Shown here in pieces: positions 53,104 through 62,176 of a DNA stretch of 64,000 bases; within the stretch, counting starts at the first letter, position 1; every line of letters starts with the position of its first letter. The notes beneath the pieces are model-generated. The model did no database searches. It worked only from the letters and a program-made list of their open reading frames with translations, and was not told where the DNA came from. The position numbers and the translations under genes are program-made. This DNA is from an uncultured Aquimarina sp. (GTDB lineage: Bacteria; Bacteroidota; Bacteroidia; Flavobacteriales; Flavobacteriaceae), in NCBI GenBank assembly GCA_947500505.1, contig CANMSL010000003.1:487576-551575 (forward strand), in the 5' to 3' direction.

Positions 53104-53310
53104 ATGAAATTGTTATTACTTACAGTTGCCCTTCTATTAGTCGCCTTTGCAGGAATAGCTATCAAAATATGGGCAAAAAAAGATGGGAAGTTTGCCGGAA
53201 CTTGCGCGAGTCAAAGCCCCTTTCTTAATAAAGAAGGAGAATCTTGCTCGCTATGTGGTAAAACTCCGGATCAATATGCTAATTGTAATGAAACAGAACA
53301 CTCTAAATAA
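53104..53310 (+). CDS. Small membrane protein with C-terminal Cys cluster
   Basis: N-terminal TM; CASQSPFLNKEGESCSLCGKTPDQYANC. Confidence 0.8.
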   Translation: MKLLLLTVALLLVAFAGIAIKIWAKKDGKFAGTCASQSPFLNKEGESCSLCGKTPDQYANCNETEHSK

Positions 53311-53345
53311 ATAATAACTATAGATTTCCATTCAAAAATGCTTCA

Positions 53346-53918
53346 TTGGAAAAAGAACTCTTAACTCTTGCAGGACACATAAAAAAAGCTAAAGAAGGTA
53401 AACAAGCGTCTTTTAATTATCTTTTGGACACCTTCTGGAATGATATCTTTAATTTTCAACTCAAAAGAACTCAAAACGAGTATGAAGCGGAAGATATCTC
53501 TATTCAGAGTTTTTCCAAAGCATTTGATAAAATAGATACGTTTAAAGAAGAGTACAATTTTAAAACTTGGCTGATACAGATTTCTAAGAATATTCACATT
53601 GATCTATTACGAAAAAAAAATGCATCTATCCGATCCAAGACAACAATAGAGGATGACCATGTAGTCTATAAGATAATAGACGACGCTCCAACTCCAGAAG
53701 ATAAATTAATAACCGAGCAAAACCTTGCTCAATTGCTTAGATACATAAAACAATTAAAGCCTCATTATCAAGAGGTTATAAATCTGAGATATTTCCAAGA
53801 GTTGAGTTACAAAGAAATTTCTGAAGTATTAGATGAACCAATAAACAATGTGAAGGTTAAACTACTTAGAGCAAGAAAACTACTTGCAGAAATTATTACA
53901 AATAAAAAAGAGAATTAA
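53346..53918 (+). CDS. ECF-type RNA polymerase sigma factor (TTG start)
   Basis: Region 2 AEDISIQSFSKAFDKIDTFKEEYNFKTWLIQISKN; region 4 LKPHYQEVINLRYFQELSYKEISEVLDEPINNVKVKLLRARK. Confidence 0.93.
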   Translation: MEKELLTLAGHIKKAKEGKQASFNYLLDTFWNDIFNFQLKRTQNEYEAEDISIQSFSKAFDKIDTFKEEYNFKTWLIQISKNIHIDLLRKKNASIRSKTTIEDDHVVYKIIDDAPTPEDKLITEQNLAQLLRYIKQLKPHYQEVINLRYFQELSYKEISEVLDEPINNVKVKLLRARKLLAEIITNKKEN

Positions 53919-53951
53919 AAGGTATCGACACCTAAAAAATTCTCTTTTTTA
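53905..53951. terminator. Bidirectional terminator overlapping the sigma factor stop codon
   Basis: AAAAAAGAGAATT...AATTCTCTTTTTT. Confidence 0.8.
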
Positions 53952-53973
53952 TACTTGACAATACCATTTCTCA

Positions 53974-54207
53974 CTATCTGAGGCTAAAAACGGTTATTCT
54001 CTTTAAAACTTCGTGCAGAGGATCAATCCATTTATCGTTGATTTTTTTATCGTATTTGATAAATTTCTGAACTAATCCTTTCGGAGCAGAGATTTCTTTT
54101 TCAATACCAGTGATATTAATGAATTTTTGGTTACTAATTAACCATTTTTCTACTCGTTTCCTGTTCTTTTGTAGTTGTTTCTGTTGTTCTAAATCTTCTT
54201 TTGACAT
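53974..54207 (-). CDS. Small protein with possible HTH-like fold
   Basis: 77 aa; INITGIEKEISAPKGLVQKFIKYDKKINDKWIDPLHEVLKRI. Confidence 0.65.
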   Translation of the reverse strand: MSKEDLEQQKQLQKNRKRVEKWLISNQKFINITGIEKEISAPKGLVQKFIKYDKKINDKWIDPLHEVLKRITVFSLR

Positions 54208-54272
54208 TTGTGTTTGGTTTTTTAACTTTTTTTTAATAAATAAAAAATGGGGTTAAGCTAATTTTAACCATG

Positions 54273-54296
54273 ATTTTAAGTGTAATTACTTAAAAT
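54273..54296. repeat. 9-bp inverted repeat ATTTTAAGT-gtaatt-ACTTAAAAT
   Basis: Read directly, 66 bp upstream of the 77-aa ORF start. Confidence 0.6.
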
Positions 54297-54353
54297 TATG
54301 TAGATCAAAAATATAAAAAGAAATTTAATTAAACAGTAAACACGTAATAAAAA

Positions 54354-54368
54354 TACGGTATTTCCGTA
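54354..54368. promoter_or_regulatory. Palindromic candidate operator TACGGtatttCCGTA
   Basis: Similar to TACGGTaaaACCGTA at 30922..30936, both in A/T-rich context. Confidence 0.45.
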
Positions 54369-54736
54369 ATTTTATTTGAATATTGCAAAGAAAATATCCC
54401 CAGAAACCTTATCAATAAACTATTATTTTGATTTTAAACAACTGATAATCAGTAACAAGTAACAATTTTCTCCTTTTCAGATTTCAGCATTCTATAATTA
54501 TTATTTTCGAAATTAGATTATCTAAAAATTCCCTCCGTATTAGATTTTATATGGTCAATTCTTTAAAAATAACCTTGAAAACTTAAACTTTTGATCAAAA
54601 AATGAAACCAAAACCGTTGTGATGATTATAATTAACAAAATAGATAGCAGTTTTATTAACCAAATTCAAAAAATCCTAACGAGATAAAAAGACTCAATGA
54701 ATATTTAAAACTACATTTTAATCTAAGCTTTCTTTG

Positions 54737-54744
54737 TATTTTTG
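54737..54744 (+). promoter_or_regulatory. Candidate -7 element TATTTTTG of lipA
   Basis: TAnnTTTG match 18 nt before ATG 54763. Confidence 0.45.
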
Positions 54745-54762
54745 TACAAAATATTGCTAAGG

Positions 54763-55635
54763 ATGAATAATGACGTTACTGCTGTAGCTCCCCCAAAAGG
54801 AAAACCTAAATGGCTACGAGTTAAATTACCCACTGGAAAAAAATATACTGAACTACGTGGTTTAGTAGATAAATATAATTTACATACGATTTGTACCTCT
54901 GGTAGTTGTCCAAATATGGGTGAGTGTTGGAGCGAAGGCACAGCTACTTTTATGATACTTGGTAATATTTGCACAAGATCTTGTGGTTTTTGTGGTGTTA
55001 AAACAGGTAGGCCAGAAACTGTAGATTGGGCAGAACCGGAAAAAGTTGCACGTTCTATTAAAATAATGAACATTAAGCATGCAGTAATCACTTCTGTTGA
55101 TAGAGATGATCTGGCGGACGGAGGTTCAATTATCTGGGCAGAAACTATTCAGGCTATTCGAAGAATGAATCCAGAAACCACTTTAGAAACGTTAATTCCG
55201 GATTTTCAAGGAAAAACCAAAAATATAGATAGAATTATAACAGTAAAACCAGAGGTAGTTTCTCATAATATGGAAACTGTAAAGAGACTTACAAGAGAAG
55301 TTCGTATCCAAGCCAAATACGAGCAAAGCCTCCAGGTTTTAAAGTATCTAAAAAACAATGGTATTTCCCGTACCAAAAGTGGGATAATGTTAGGGCTTGG
55401 TGAAACAGAAGAAGAAGTAATACAAGTCCTGAAGGATTTGAAAGCTGTAAATCTTGACATCGTTACTATCGGACAATATTTACAGCCAAGTAAAAAACAC
55501 TTACCTGTGAAACAATTCATTACTCCGGATCAATTTAAAAGATACGAAGAGATAGGACTTGAAATGGGATTTAGGCATGTAGAAAGTGGGGCATTAGTGC
55601 GTTCTTCTTATAAAGCTCAAAAACATTTGACCTAA
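54763..55635 (+). CDS. lipA: Lipoyl synthase
   Basis: CTSGSCPNMGECWSEGTATFMILGNICTRSCGFCGV; ATG 54763 preferred. Confidence 0.98.
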   Translation: MNNDVTAVAPPKGKPKWLRVKLPTGKKYTELRGLVDKYNLHTICTSGSCPNMGECWSEGTATFMILGNICTRSCGFCGVKTGRPETVDWAEPEKVARSIKIMNIKHAVITSVDRDDLADGGSIIWAETIQAIRRMNPETTLETLIPDFQGKTKNIDRIITVKPEVVSHNMETVKRLTREVRIQAKYEQSLQVLKYLKNNGISRTKSGIMLGLGETEEEVIQVLKDLKAVNLDIVTIGQYLQPSKKHLPVKQFITPDQFKRYEEIGLEMGFRHVESGALVRSSYKAQKHLT

Positions 55636-55656
55636 TTTTTTTTAAGTAAGGATGTA

Positions 55657-56661
55657 ATGAATACACCTATTAGAGTAGCCATTAACGGATTTGGAAGAAT
55701 TGGTCGTAATCTTTTTAGATTACTCATTGATAACCCGAATATCAATGTAATTGCAATAAATGATCTAGCCGACACGAAAACACTAAGTCATCTTCTAAAA
55801 TACGATAGTATACACGGAGTATTGACCCAAAATATATCTTATACTGAAGATCATATAATAATAGATGATCAATCTGTTGTTTTATTAAATCAAGAACACC
55901 CAAATAAATGTAACTGGAAAAAATATGATATTGACATCGTTGTAGAAGCCACGGGGAAATTTAAAACAAGGCAAATGGCTGAGCAGCATATCGAAGCTGG
56001 TGCTAAAAGGGTAATTCTTACAGCTCCACCGCTCGAAGATTCGATAAAAACTATTGTATTAGGAGTTAATGAACACATTCTCACAGGCTCAGAAACTATT
56101 ATTTCTAATGCATCCTGCACGACTAATAATGCTGCCCCGATGATTAAAGTCATCAATGAACTTTGTGGTGTTGAACAGGCATATATTACTACGGTTCATA
56201 GCTACACAACCGATCAAAGTTTACATGATCAACCTCATAGAGATTTAAGACGTGCAAGGGCCGCCGGTCAATCCATTGTGCCTACTACCACAGGAGCGGC
56301 TAAAGCATTGACCAAAATTTTCCCAGAGCTTAGCAGTGTTATCGGAGGATGCGGAATTAGAGTTCCTGTTCCTGATGGGTCACTAACCGATATAACATTT
56401 AACGTAACAGAAGAAACTTCGATAGAAGAAATTAACAGAGCCTTTAAGAATGCTTCAGAAAATAATCTGAAAGGTATTTTGGCATATACCGAAGATCCTA
56501 TCGTATCCATAGATATAATTGGCAATTCGCACTCCTGCGTTTTTGACTCCTTGATGACTTCGGTAATCGGAAAAATGGTAAAAATAATCGGCTGGTATGA
56601 TAATGAAGTTGGTTATAGCAACAGAATAATAGATTTAATTGTCAACATTTGTAAGAAATAA
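55657..56661 (+). CDS. gap: Glyceraldehyde-3-phosphate dehydrogenase, type I
   Basis: INGFGRIGRNLFR, SNASCTTNNAAPMIKV, GWYDNEVGYSNRIIDL. Confidence 0.97.
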   Translation: MNTPIRVAINGFGRIGRNLFRLLIDNPNINVIAINDLADTKTLSHLLKYDSIHGVLTQNISYTEDHIIIDDQSVVLLNQEHPNKCNWKKYDIDIVVEATGKFKTRQMAEQHIEAGAKRVILTAPPLEDSIKTIVLGVNEHILTGSETIISNASCTTNNAAPMIKVINELCGVEQAYITTVHSYTTDQSLHDQPHRDLRRARAAGQSIVPTTTGAAKALTKIFPELSSVIGGCGIRVPVPDGSLTDITFNVTEETSIEEINRAFKNASENNLKGILAYTEDPIVSIDIIGNSHSCVFDSLMTSVIGKMVKIIGWYDNEVGYSNRIIDLIVNICKK

Positions 56662-56689
56662 CTATATTAGTTGAGTTATTTCAAGGAAA

Positions 56690-58915
56690 ATGCCAATCCA
56701 AATCAAACATTTTATAATTACTTTCTTATTTAGTTGCACTCTCATTGGTCATTCACAGACTGGTGAGATCGAGAATGGTAACAGGGTCAAGGACTCTATC
56801 GAAAGTTATTTAACTAAGGCTTCTGAAGCAATAAACACTTCTCAATTAGCTACTGCCTTGGAAAATATTACTCAAGCTAAGAAACTTGCTTTACAAAATC
56901 AAGACATAACGTATAGAGCAAAAACCAATCGAGTATTAGCAGAATTATATCTGGAGTTAGGTGACCTGAAAAGTGCAAGAGAACAAATAACAAACGCGAT
57001 TAAAATCCAAACAGAACAGGAAGATGAAATTGCACTAGCTGATTCTTATAACATATGTGGATCGATTAATACCAAACTCAGAGCTTTTGAAACCGCCGAA
57101 AAACACCTGAATCTTGCTTTCTCCTTAATTGAGAAAAATAATCTGGAAAGATTAGAAGGTCCGGTAAAAATAAATATTGGTTTACTAGCACTGGAAATGG
57201 ATCAACCAGAAATTGCCATACAACATTTTAACATTGGATTACCAAAAATAGATTCTCTGGATCAATCTTATTATAAAGCAAAACTTTATATAAATAAAGC
57301 AAAGGCTCAAATGGCTTTAGGCTTGTTAGACGAAGCGATAATCACAAATGATCTTGCAATGCAGATCGGTGCCGAAATGGGATATTTTGAAATACAATCA
57401 GAAAGTTTCGAAGTATACAGTCAGATTTACGAACAGAAACAAGAATTCCAAACATCGCTCCTTAATTTAAGATCACACCAGCAGTTCAAAGACTCATTAT
57501 TTAATATCAATAAAGAAATAATAGCTCAAGATGCCAGGGCAAAATTGAATCTAGGTGACGAAAAGGTTAAAATTAAAAAACTCGAACATGTAAATAAGCA
57601 ACAACAAAAATCGCTTAAGTTAGGGAGACTCACTACCATACTAAGTATTGCTCTGATCACAATATTATCGCTACTTACACTCTCACTCTATAAAAACAAT
57701 AATCTGAGAGCAAGAGCTAACGAACTCTTGCAAAGTAAAAATACAGAGCTTATTTTAGCAAAAGAGAATGCAGAACGGGCAAGTGAAGCGAAAGTGCAAT
57801 TTTTATCAACGATAACTCACGAACTTAGAACTCCTCTATACGCTGTTACAGGATTAACTCATTTATTGTTAGAAGAAAGTCCTACTCCCAATCAAAAAGA
57901 ACACCTTAATTCACTCAAGTTTTCTGGAGAATATCTGCTTTCTTTAATAAATAATATTTTAGATCTAAATAAATTAGAAGCTAATAAAGTAGAGTTAGAA
58001 AACACCTCTTTTAACTTACAAAAAAGAATAAATGATGTGTTAATTGCTTTAGGAAAATCTGCAAAAGATCGTAATAACAGACTTCATTATGAATTTGACA
58101 AATCTATTCCTACAAAACTTAAAGGAGATCCTCTGAAAATCTCTCAAATTCTGATCAATCTAATTGGAAACTCTATAAAATTTACACAAAACGGAGATAT
58201 CTGGATAAAGGTCAAGATGATCAATCGTATTAATAATAAGGTTTTCCTCAATTTTGAAATTAAGGATAATGGAGTTGGTATCTCTAATAAGAAACAACAA
58301 AGTATTTTTGAAAACTTTACACAAGGATCCGTTCAGATAAACAGAAAGTTTGGGGGTACCGGATTAGGATTATCTATAGTTAAAAATCTACTTTCACTGA
58401 TGGATAGTGAAATTAAATTAGAAAGCGAACTTGGTCAAGGATCAAGATTTCATTTTGATCTTAAATTTGAAGTTTTTGAAGATGTTGTTTCCAGTTACCA
58501 GGAAGAAGCTAAAAAAATTGATTACACTGTTATGATAGATAAAAAAGTTCTGGTTGTTGAAGACAATAAAATCAACCAACTTATAACCAGAAAGATATTA
58601 GAGAAAAATAAGATGTTATGTGATGTTGCCGACAATGGAGATATCGCGGTAAATAAGGCAAAAAATAATGAATTCGACCTGATACTTATGGATATCCATA
58701 TGCCCGGAATAAGTGGGATTGAAGCAACAAGACAAATTAGAGAATTTAATACCGAAATTCCAATTGTTGCACTAACAGCGGTTACTCTGGATGATAACCT
58801 GGATGAATTCTATAACAATGGTTTTAATGATATTATTCCCAAACCTTATAAGACAGAAGAGTTTTTTACCAAATTACATAAAGCTTTATCAAAAAAACAA
58901 ACTACTTCCTCATAG
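56690..58915 (+). CDS. Hybrid sensor histidine kinase with periplasmic TPR sensor and receiver domain
   Basis: Signal peptide, TPRs, TM, ITHELRTPLYAVTGL H-box, GGTGLGLSIVKNLL, receiver VLVVEDNKINQLITRKIL...LILMDIHMPGISG. Confidence 0.96.
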   Translation: MPIQIKHFIITFLFSCTLIGHSQTGEIENGNRVKDSIESYLTKASEAINTSQLATALENITQAKKLALQNQDITYRAKTNRVLAELYLELGDLKSAREQITNAIKIQTEQEDEIALADSYNICGSINTKLRAFETAEKHLNLAFSLIEKNNLERLEGPVKINIGLLALEMDQPEIAIQHFNIGLPKIDSLDQSYYKAKLYINKAKAQMALGLLDEAIITNDLAMQIGAEMGYFEIQSESFEVYSQIYEQKQEFQTSLLNLRSHQQFKDSLFNINKEIIAQDARAKLNLGDEKVKIKKLEHVNKQQQKSLKLGRLTTILSIALITILSLLTLSLYKNNNLRARANELLQSKNTELILAKENAERASEAKVQFLSTITHELRTPLYAVTGLTHLLLEESPTPNQKEHLNSLKFSGEYLLSLINNILDLNKLEANKVELENTSFNLQKRINDVLIALGKSAKDRNNRLHYEFDKSIPTKLKGDPLKISQILINLIGNSIKFTQNGDIWIKVKMINRINNKVFLNFEIKDNGVGISNKKQQSIFENFTQGSVQINRKFGGTGLGLSIVKNLLSLMDSEIKLESELGQGSRFHFDLKFEVFEDVVSSYQEEAKKIDYTVMIDKKVLVVEDNKINQLITRKILEKNKMLCDVADNGDIAVNKAKNNEFDLILMDIHMPGISGIEATRQIREFNTEIPIVALTAVTLDDNLDEFYNNGFNDIIPKPYKTEEFFTKLHKALSKKQTTSS

Positions 58916-59000
58916 TTTGGCATATATATTGATAAATAACTAACTCAATGTATAAGATATTGATTGTCTTTATTTTGAGTTAGCCAAAAACAAATAATTT

Positions 59001-59026
59001 GAGGTCATTTTATGACCTCATTTTTA
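59001..59026. terminator. Terminator hairpin overlapping the lpxK stop codon
   Basis: GAGGTCAT-tt-TATGACCTC followed by ATTTTTATAT. Confidence 0.7.
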
Positions 59027-60023
59027 TATAATTAAGTATATGATTATCAAAAATTTCTTGATTATCAATAAATTTCATTTCTATTGGTTGATACCACAAT
59101 GTCTCTTTTGAAAAACCAGATACCAATCTCACATAATCCTTTTCTGTTGTAATTACATACTCGTACTTTTTTAGCTGATCAAGCTCATTATCTGTAAAGT
59201 TATGATGGTCTGGATAACTTATGTGAGTAAAATTAAGATCTAAAGAATGGTAATAATCTACCAATGGTTTTGGATTAGCAATTCCGGTTACCAAAGTAAA
59301 CGGAGTCTTTTTTAATGCATCTATAGATAATTTCCCAGAAAGACCAATGACATCATTTCCATAATCAATGGTAGCAAATAAAACTGTTTGATAAGGTTGT
59401 ACCTTTAACTTTTTTGTGATTTTTTTCTGAGTTTTAATATCTAAATCATTTGGACATTTAGTAACTACAATTATATCTGCACGATCTGCTCCGCTTCTGG
59501 GTTCTCTTAAATTACCTGTTGGCAATAGTATATCATCAGAATACAAATCATAATAAGGAGTAAGAAGAATGTAAAAACCTGCTTTAACTTTACGGTGTTG
59601 ATAAGCATCATCCAATAAAATTACTTCCGGCTTAGGCTGCAATTGCACTAAATTGGCAATCCCATTGCGTCTATCAGCGTCTACTGCAACTGTAATGTCA
59701 GTAAATTTGGTTTTAAACTGTAAAGGTTCGTCTCCCACTTGTTTTGCCGTAGAGCCAGTTTGTACCAACTGAAATCCATTTGTCTCTCTTTTATAACCTC
59801 TACTTAACGTAGCCAGAACCACTTCATCTTTTAATAAACGGATAAGATATTCAACCATCGGAGATTTGCCAGTACCTCCCACACTTAAATTACCAACAGC
59901 AATCACAGGAAAATTATATGTGACTGACTTTTTAATACCCAAATCGTAAAGCCTGTTTCTCAACCAGGTTACAAAATAGTAGACAGGAACTATTGGTAAA
60001 AGTATTTTTCGTAATAAAATCAA
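59010..60023 (-). CDS. lpxK: Tetraacyldisaccharide 4'-kinase
   Basis: VIAVGNLSVGGTGKSPMVEYLI, LLDDAYQHRKV, TGIANPKPL, TTEKDYVRL. Confidence 0.97.
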   Translation of the reverse strand: MILLRKILLPIVPVYYFVTWLRNRLYDLGIKKSVTYNFPVIAVGNLSVGGTGKSPMVEYLIRLLKDEVVLATLSRGYKRETNGFQLVQTGSTAKQVGDEPLQFKTKFTDITVAVDADRRNGIANLVQLQPKPEVILLDDAYQHRKVKAGFYILLTPYYDLYSDDILLPTGNLREPRSGADRADIIVVTKCPNDLDIKTQKKITKKLKVQPYQTVLFATIDYGNDVIGLSGKLSIDALKKTPFTLVTGIANPKPLVDYYHSLDLNFTHISYPDHHNFTDNELDQLKKYEYVITTEKDYVRLVSGFSKETLWYQPIEMKFIDNQEIFDNHILNYIKMRS

Positions 60024-60056
60024 TCGCCTAATTTACTGTTACTATAATTTTAAAGG

Positions 60057-60064
60057 CAAATGTA
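60057..60064 (-). promoter_or_regulatory. Candidate -7 element of lpxK
   Basis: Minus strand TACATTTG. Confidence 0.45.
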
Positions 60065-60220
60065 TGAAACGAAAATAGCCTTACCAATATTTTAAAACAG
60101 ATTAGAATAAATATCAGTAGTATTCCAAAGGACTTTTAAAAACAATATTATAAGCATTAGAAACTTTGAATATTGACAAAAGTTTTTTTACATTCAATTT
60201 ATATTTAAAACTATTTACAA

Positions 60221-61315
60221 ATGCAAATTAAAGAGGTAATACAACACCTTGAAACTTTAGCTCCAACAAGCTATGCTGAAGATTTTGACAATGTAGGATT
60301 ATTAGTTGGAGATAAAAACACCACAGTAACTGGAATTCTAGTCACATTGGATACTTTAGAGGTTATTATCGACGAAGCCATAGAAAAAGACTGTAATCTT
60401 ATTGTAAGCTTCCACCCTATTGTTTTTAAGGGCATAAAAAAATTCAACGGCAATAATTATGTAGAGCGAGTCGTAATGAAAGCTATAAAACACGATATAG
60501 CAATTTTCGCAATTCATACCGCCCTGGATAATTCGCTGCAAGGAGTAAATGATATGATATGTGAAAAACTTGGGTTATTGAATCGAAAGATCCTGATTCC
60601 GCAAAGCGGAAACATAAAAAAATTAGTGACTTTTGCACCAAGTAAAGAAGCAGATGCGTTACGATCTAAGTTATTTGAAGCAGGAGCCGGAACCATCGGT
60701 AACTACGATAATTGCAGTTTTTCATCAGAAGGAACAGGGACTTTTAGAGCTTTAAAAAATGCCAACCCATCCATTGGTAAGATTGGTGAGACTCATTATG
60801 AAAAGGAAACTCAGATACAGATTACTTATCCCAGGCATCAGGAAAGTAAAATCCTAAAGGTCTTGGTCGAAAATCATTCTTATGAAGAAGTTGCATACGA
60901 AATCACTACATTAGAGAATAAAAACCAGCATGTTGGCATCGGAATGATCGGAGAATTACCTAACCCAATCGAAGAAATTGCATTCTTAAAACATCTCAAG
61001 GAAGTTTTTAAAGCAGGCTGTATCAAACATTCTGCCCTAATTGGCACACCTATTAAAAAAGTAGCTGTTTTAGGAGGCAGTGGTAGTTTTGCAATTAAAA
61101 ATGCCCAAGCCGCAGGAGCAGACATATTTATCACTGCAGATCTAAAGTATCACCAATTTTACGAAGCCGAAAAAAAGCTTATAATAGCAGATATTGGTCA
61201 TTATGAAAGTGAACAGTACACAAAAAACCTAATTGTTAGTTATCTTAGAAAAAAAATCAGTAATTTTGCAATCATTTTATCGGATAAAAATACCAATCCC
61301 ATTCAATACATATAA
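60221..61315 (+). CDS. Nif3-like dinuclear metal center protein
   Basis: LVSFHPIVFKGIKKFN, IAIFAIHTALDNSLQGVNDMI, GGSGSFAIKNAQAAGADIFITADLKYHQFYEAE. Confidence 0.95.
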   Translation: MQIKEVIQHLETLAPTSYAEDFDNVGLLVGDKNTTVTGILVTLDTLEVIIDEAIEKDCNLIVSFHPIVFKGIKKFNGNNYVERVVMKAIKHDIAIFAIHTALDNSLQGVNDMICEKLGLLNRKILIPQSGNIKKLVTFAPSKEADALRSKLFEAGAGTIGNYDNCSFSSEGTGTFRALKNANPSIGKIGETHYEKETQIQITYPRHQESKILKVLVENHSYEEVAYEITTLENKNQHVGIGMIGELPNPIEEIAFLKHLKEVFKAGCIKHSALIGTPIKKVAVLGGSGSFAIKNAQAAGADIFITADLKYHQFYEAEKKLIIADIGHYESEQYTKNLIVSYLRKKISNFAIILSDKNTNPIQYI

Positions 61316-61318
61316 AAT

Positions 61319-62098
61319 ATGGCAAAGAAAGAAGTTACTGTTGAGCAAAAATTAAGAGCATTATACGATTTGCAATTAATTGACTCTAGAGTTGATGAGA
61401 TCAGAAATGTACGTGGAGAACTTCCATTAGAAGTAGAAGATCTTGAAGACGAAGTAGCCGGATTAAACAAAAGATTAGAAAAACTAAATACGGATCTTGA
61501 AAACATTGATGAAAGCATCAAAGCCAAGAAAAATCTAATCGAAGAAGCTAAATCCTTAATCAAAAAATACGGAGAGCAGCAGAAAAATGTACGAAATAAC
61601 CGCGAGTATAACTCTCTTAGTAAAGAAATAGAGTTTCAGGAACTGGAAATTCAATTGTCTGAAAAACATATCAAAGAATTCAAAGCTCAGATCGTTCAGA
61701 AAAACGAAATCATCGATCAAACCAAGGAACGTCTTGAAGAAAGAAACAAACACCTTACTCATAAAAAAGGTGAGCTTGATGCAATCCTCGCAGAAACTGA
61801 AAAGGAAGAGCAGGCATTAATTGCTAAATCCGAAGATTTTCAGAGAGAAATTGAAGAAAGATTAGTAGCAGCTTATAAAAGAATCAGAAAGAACGTAAAG
61901 AATGGATTGGCAGTGGTACCCATCGAGCGTGGAGCTTCTGGAGGTTCTTTCTTCACGATCCCGCCACAAGTGCAGATGGAGATTGCTTCTCGTAAAAAAA
62001 TCATAACTGATGAGCACAGTGGACGTATTTTAGTAGATGAAATACTCGCACAGGAAGAGAAAGAAAAAATGGAGACTATGTTTTCTAAGTTATCATAA
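61319..62098 (+). CDS. Coiled-coil protein of the C4-type zinc-ribbon family (Cys residues absent)
   Basis: Long coiled coil plus FFTIPPQVQMEIASRKKIITDEHSGRILVDE. Confidence 0.88.
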   Translation: MAKKEVTVEQKLRALYDLQLIDSRVDEIRNVRGELPLEVEDLEDEVAGLNKRLEKLNTDLENIDESIKAKKNLIEEAKSLIKKYGEQQKNVRNNREYNSLSKEIEFQELEIQLSEKHIKEFKAQIVQKNEIIDQTKERLEERNKHLTHKKGELDAILAETEKEEQALIAKSEDFQREIEERLVAAYKRIRKNVKNGLAVVPIERGASGGSFFTIPPQVQMEIASRKKIITDEHSGRILVDEILAQEEKEKMETMFSKLS

Positions 62099-62124
62099 AC
62101 TCCAATTTTTTGCATAATATTATA

Positions 62125-62151
62125 GCCTCAGAAATTTCTGAGGCTTTTTTA
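62125..62151 (+). terminator. Rho-independent terminator
   Basis: GCCTCAGAAATTTCTGAGGC followed by TTTTTT. Confidence 0.85.
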
Positions 62152-62176
62152 TTTTTCTCATAAACAAGCAAGACAA

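Noticed and set aside
54723-55091. 122-aa minus-strand ORF
   Set aside because: Antisense to lipA.
58940-58983. CTAACTCAA...TTGAGTTAG inverted repeat with a 26-nt loop
   Set aside because: Short stem and long loop between convergent genes, beside a better terminator; likely chance or part of the terminator region.
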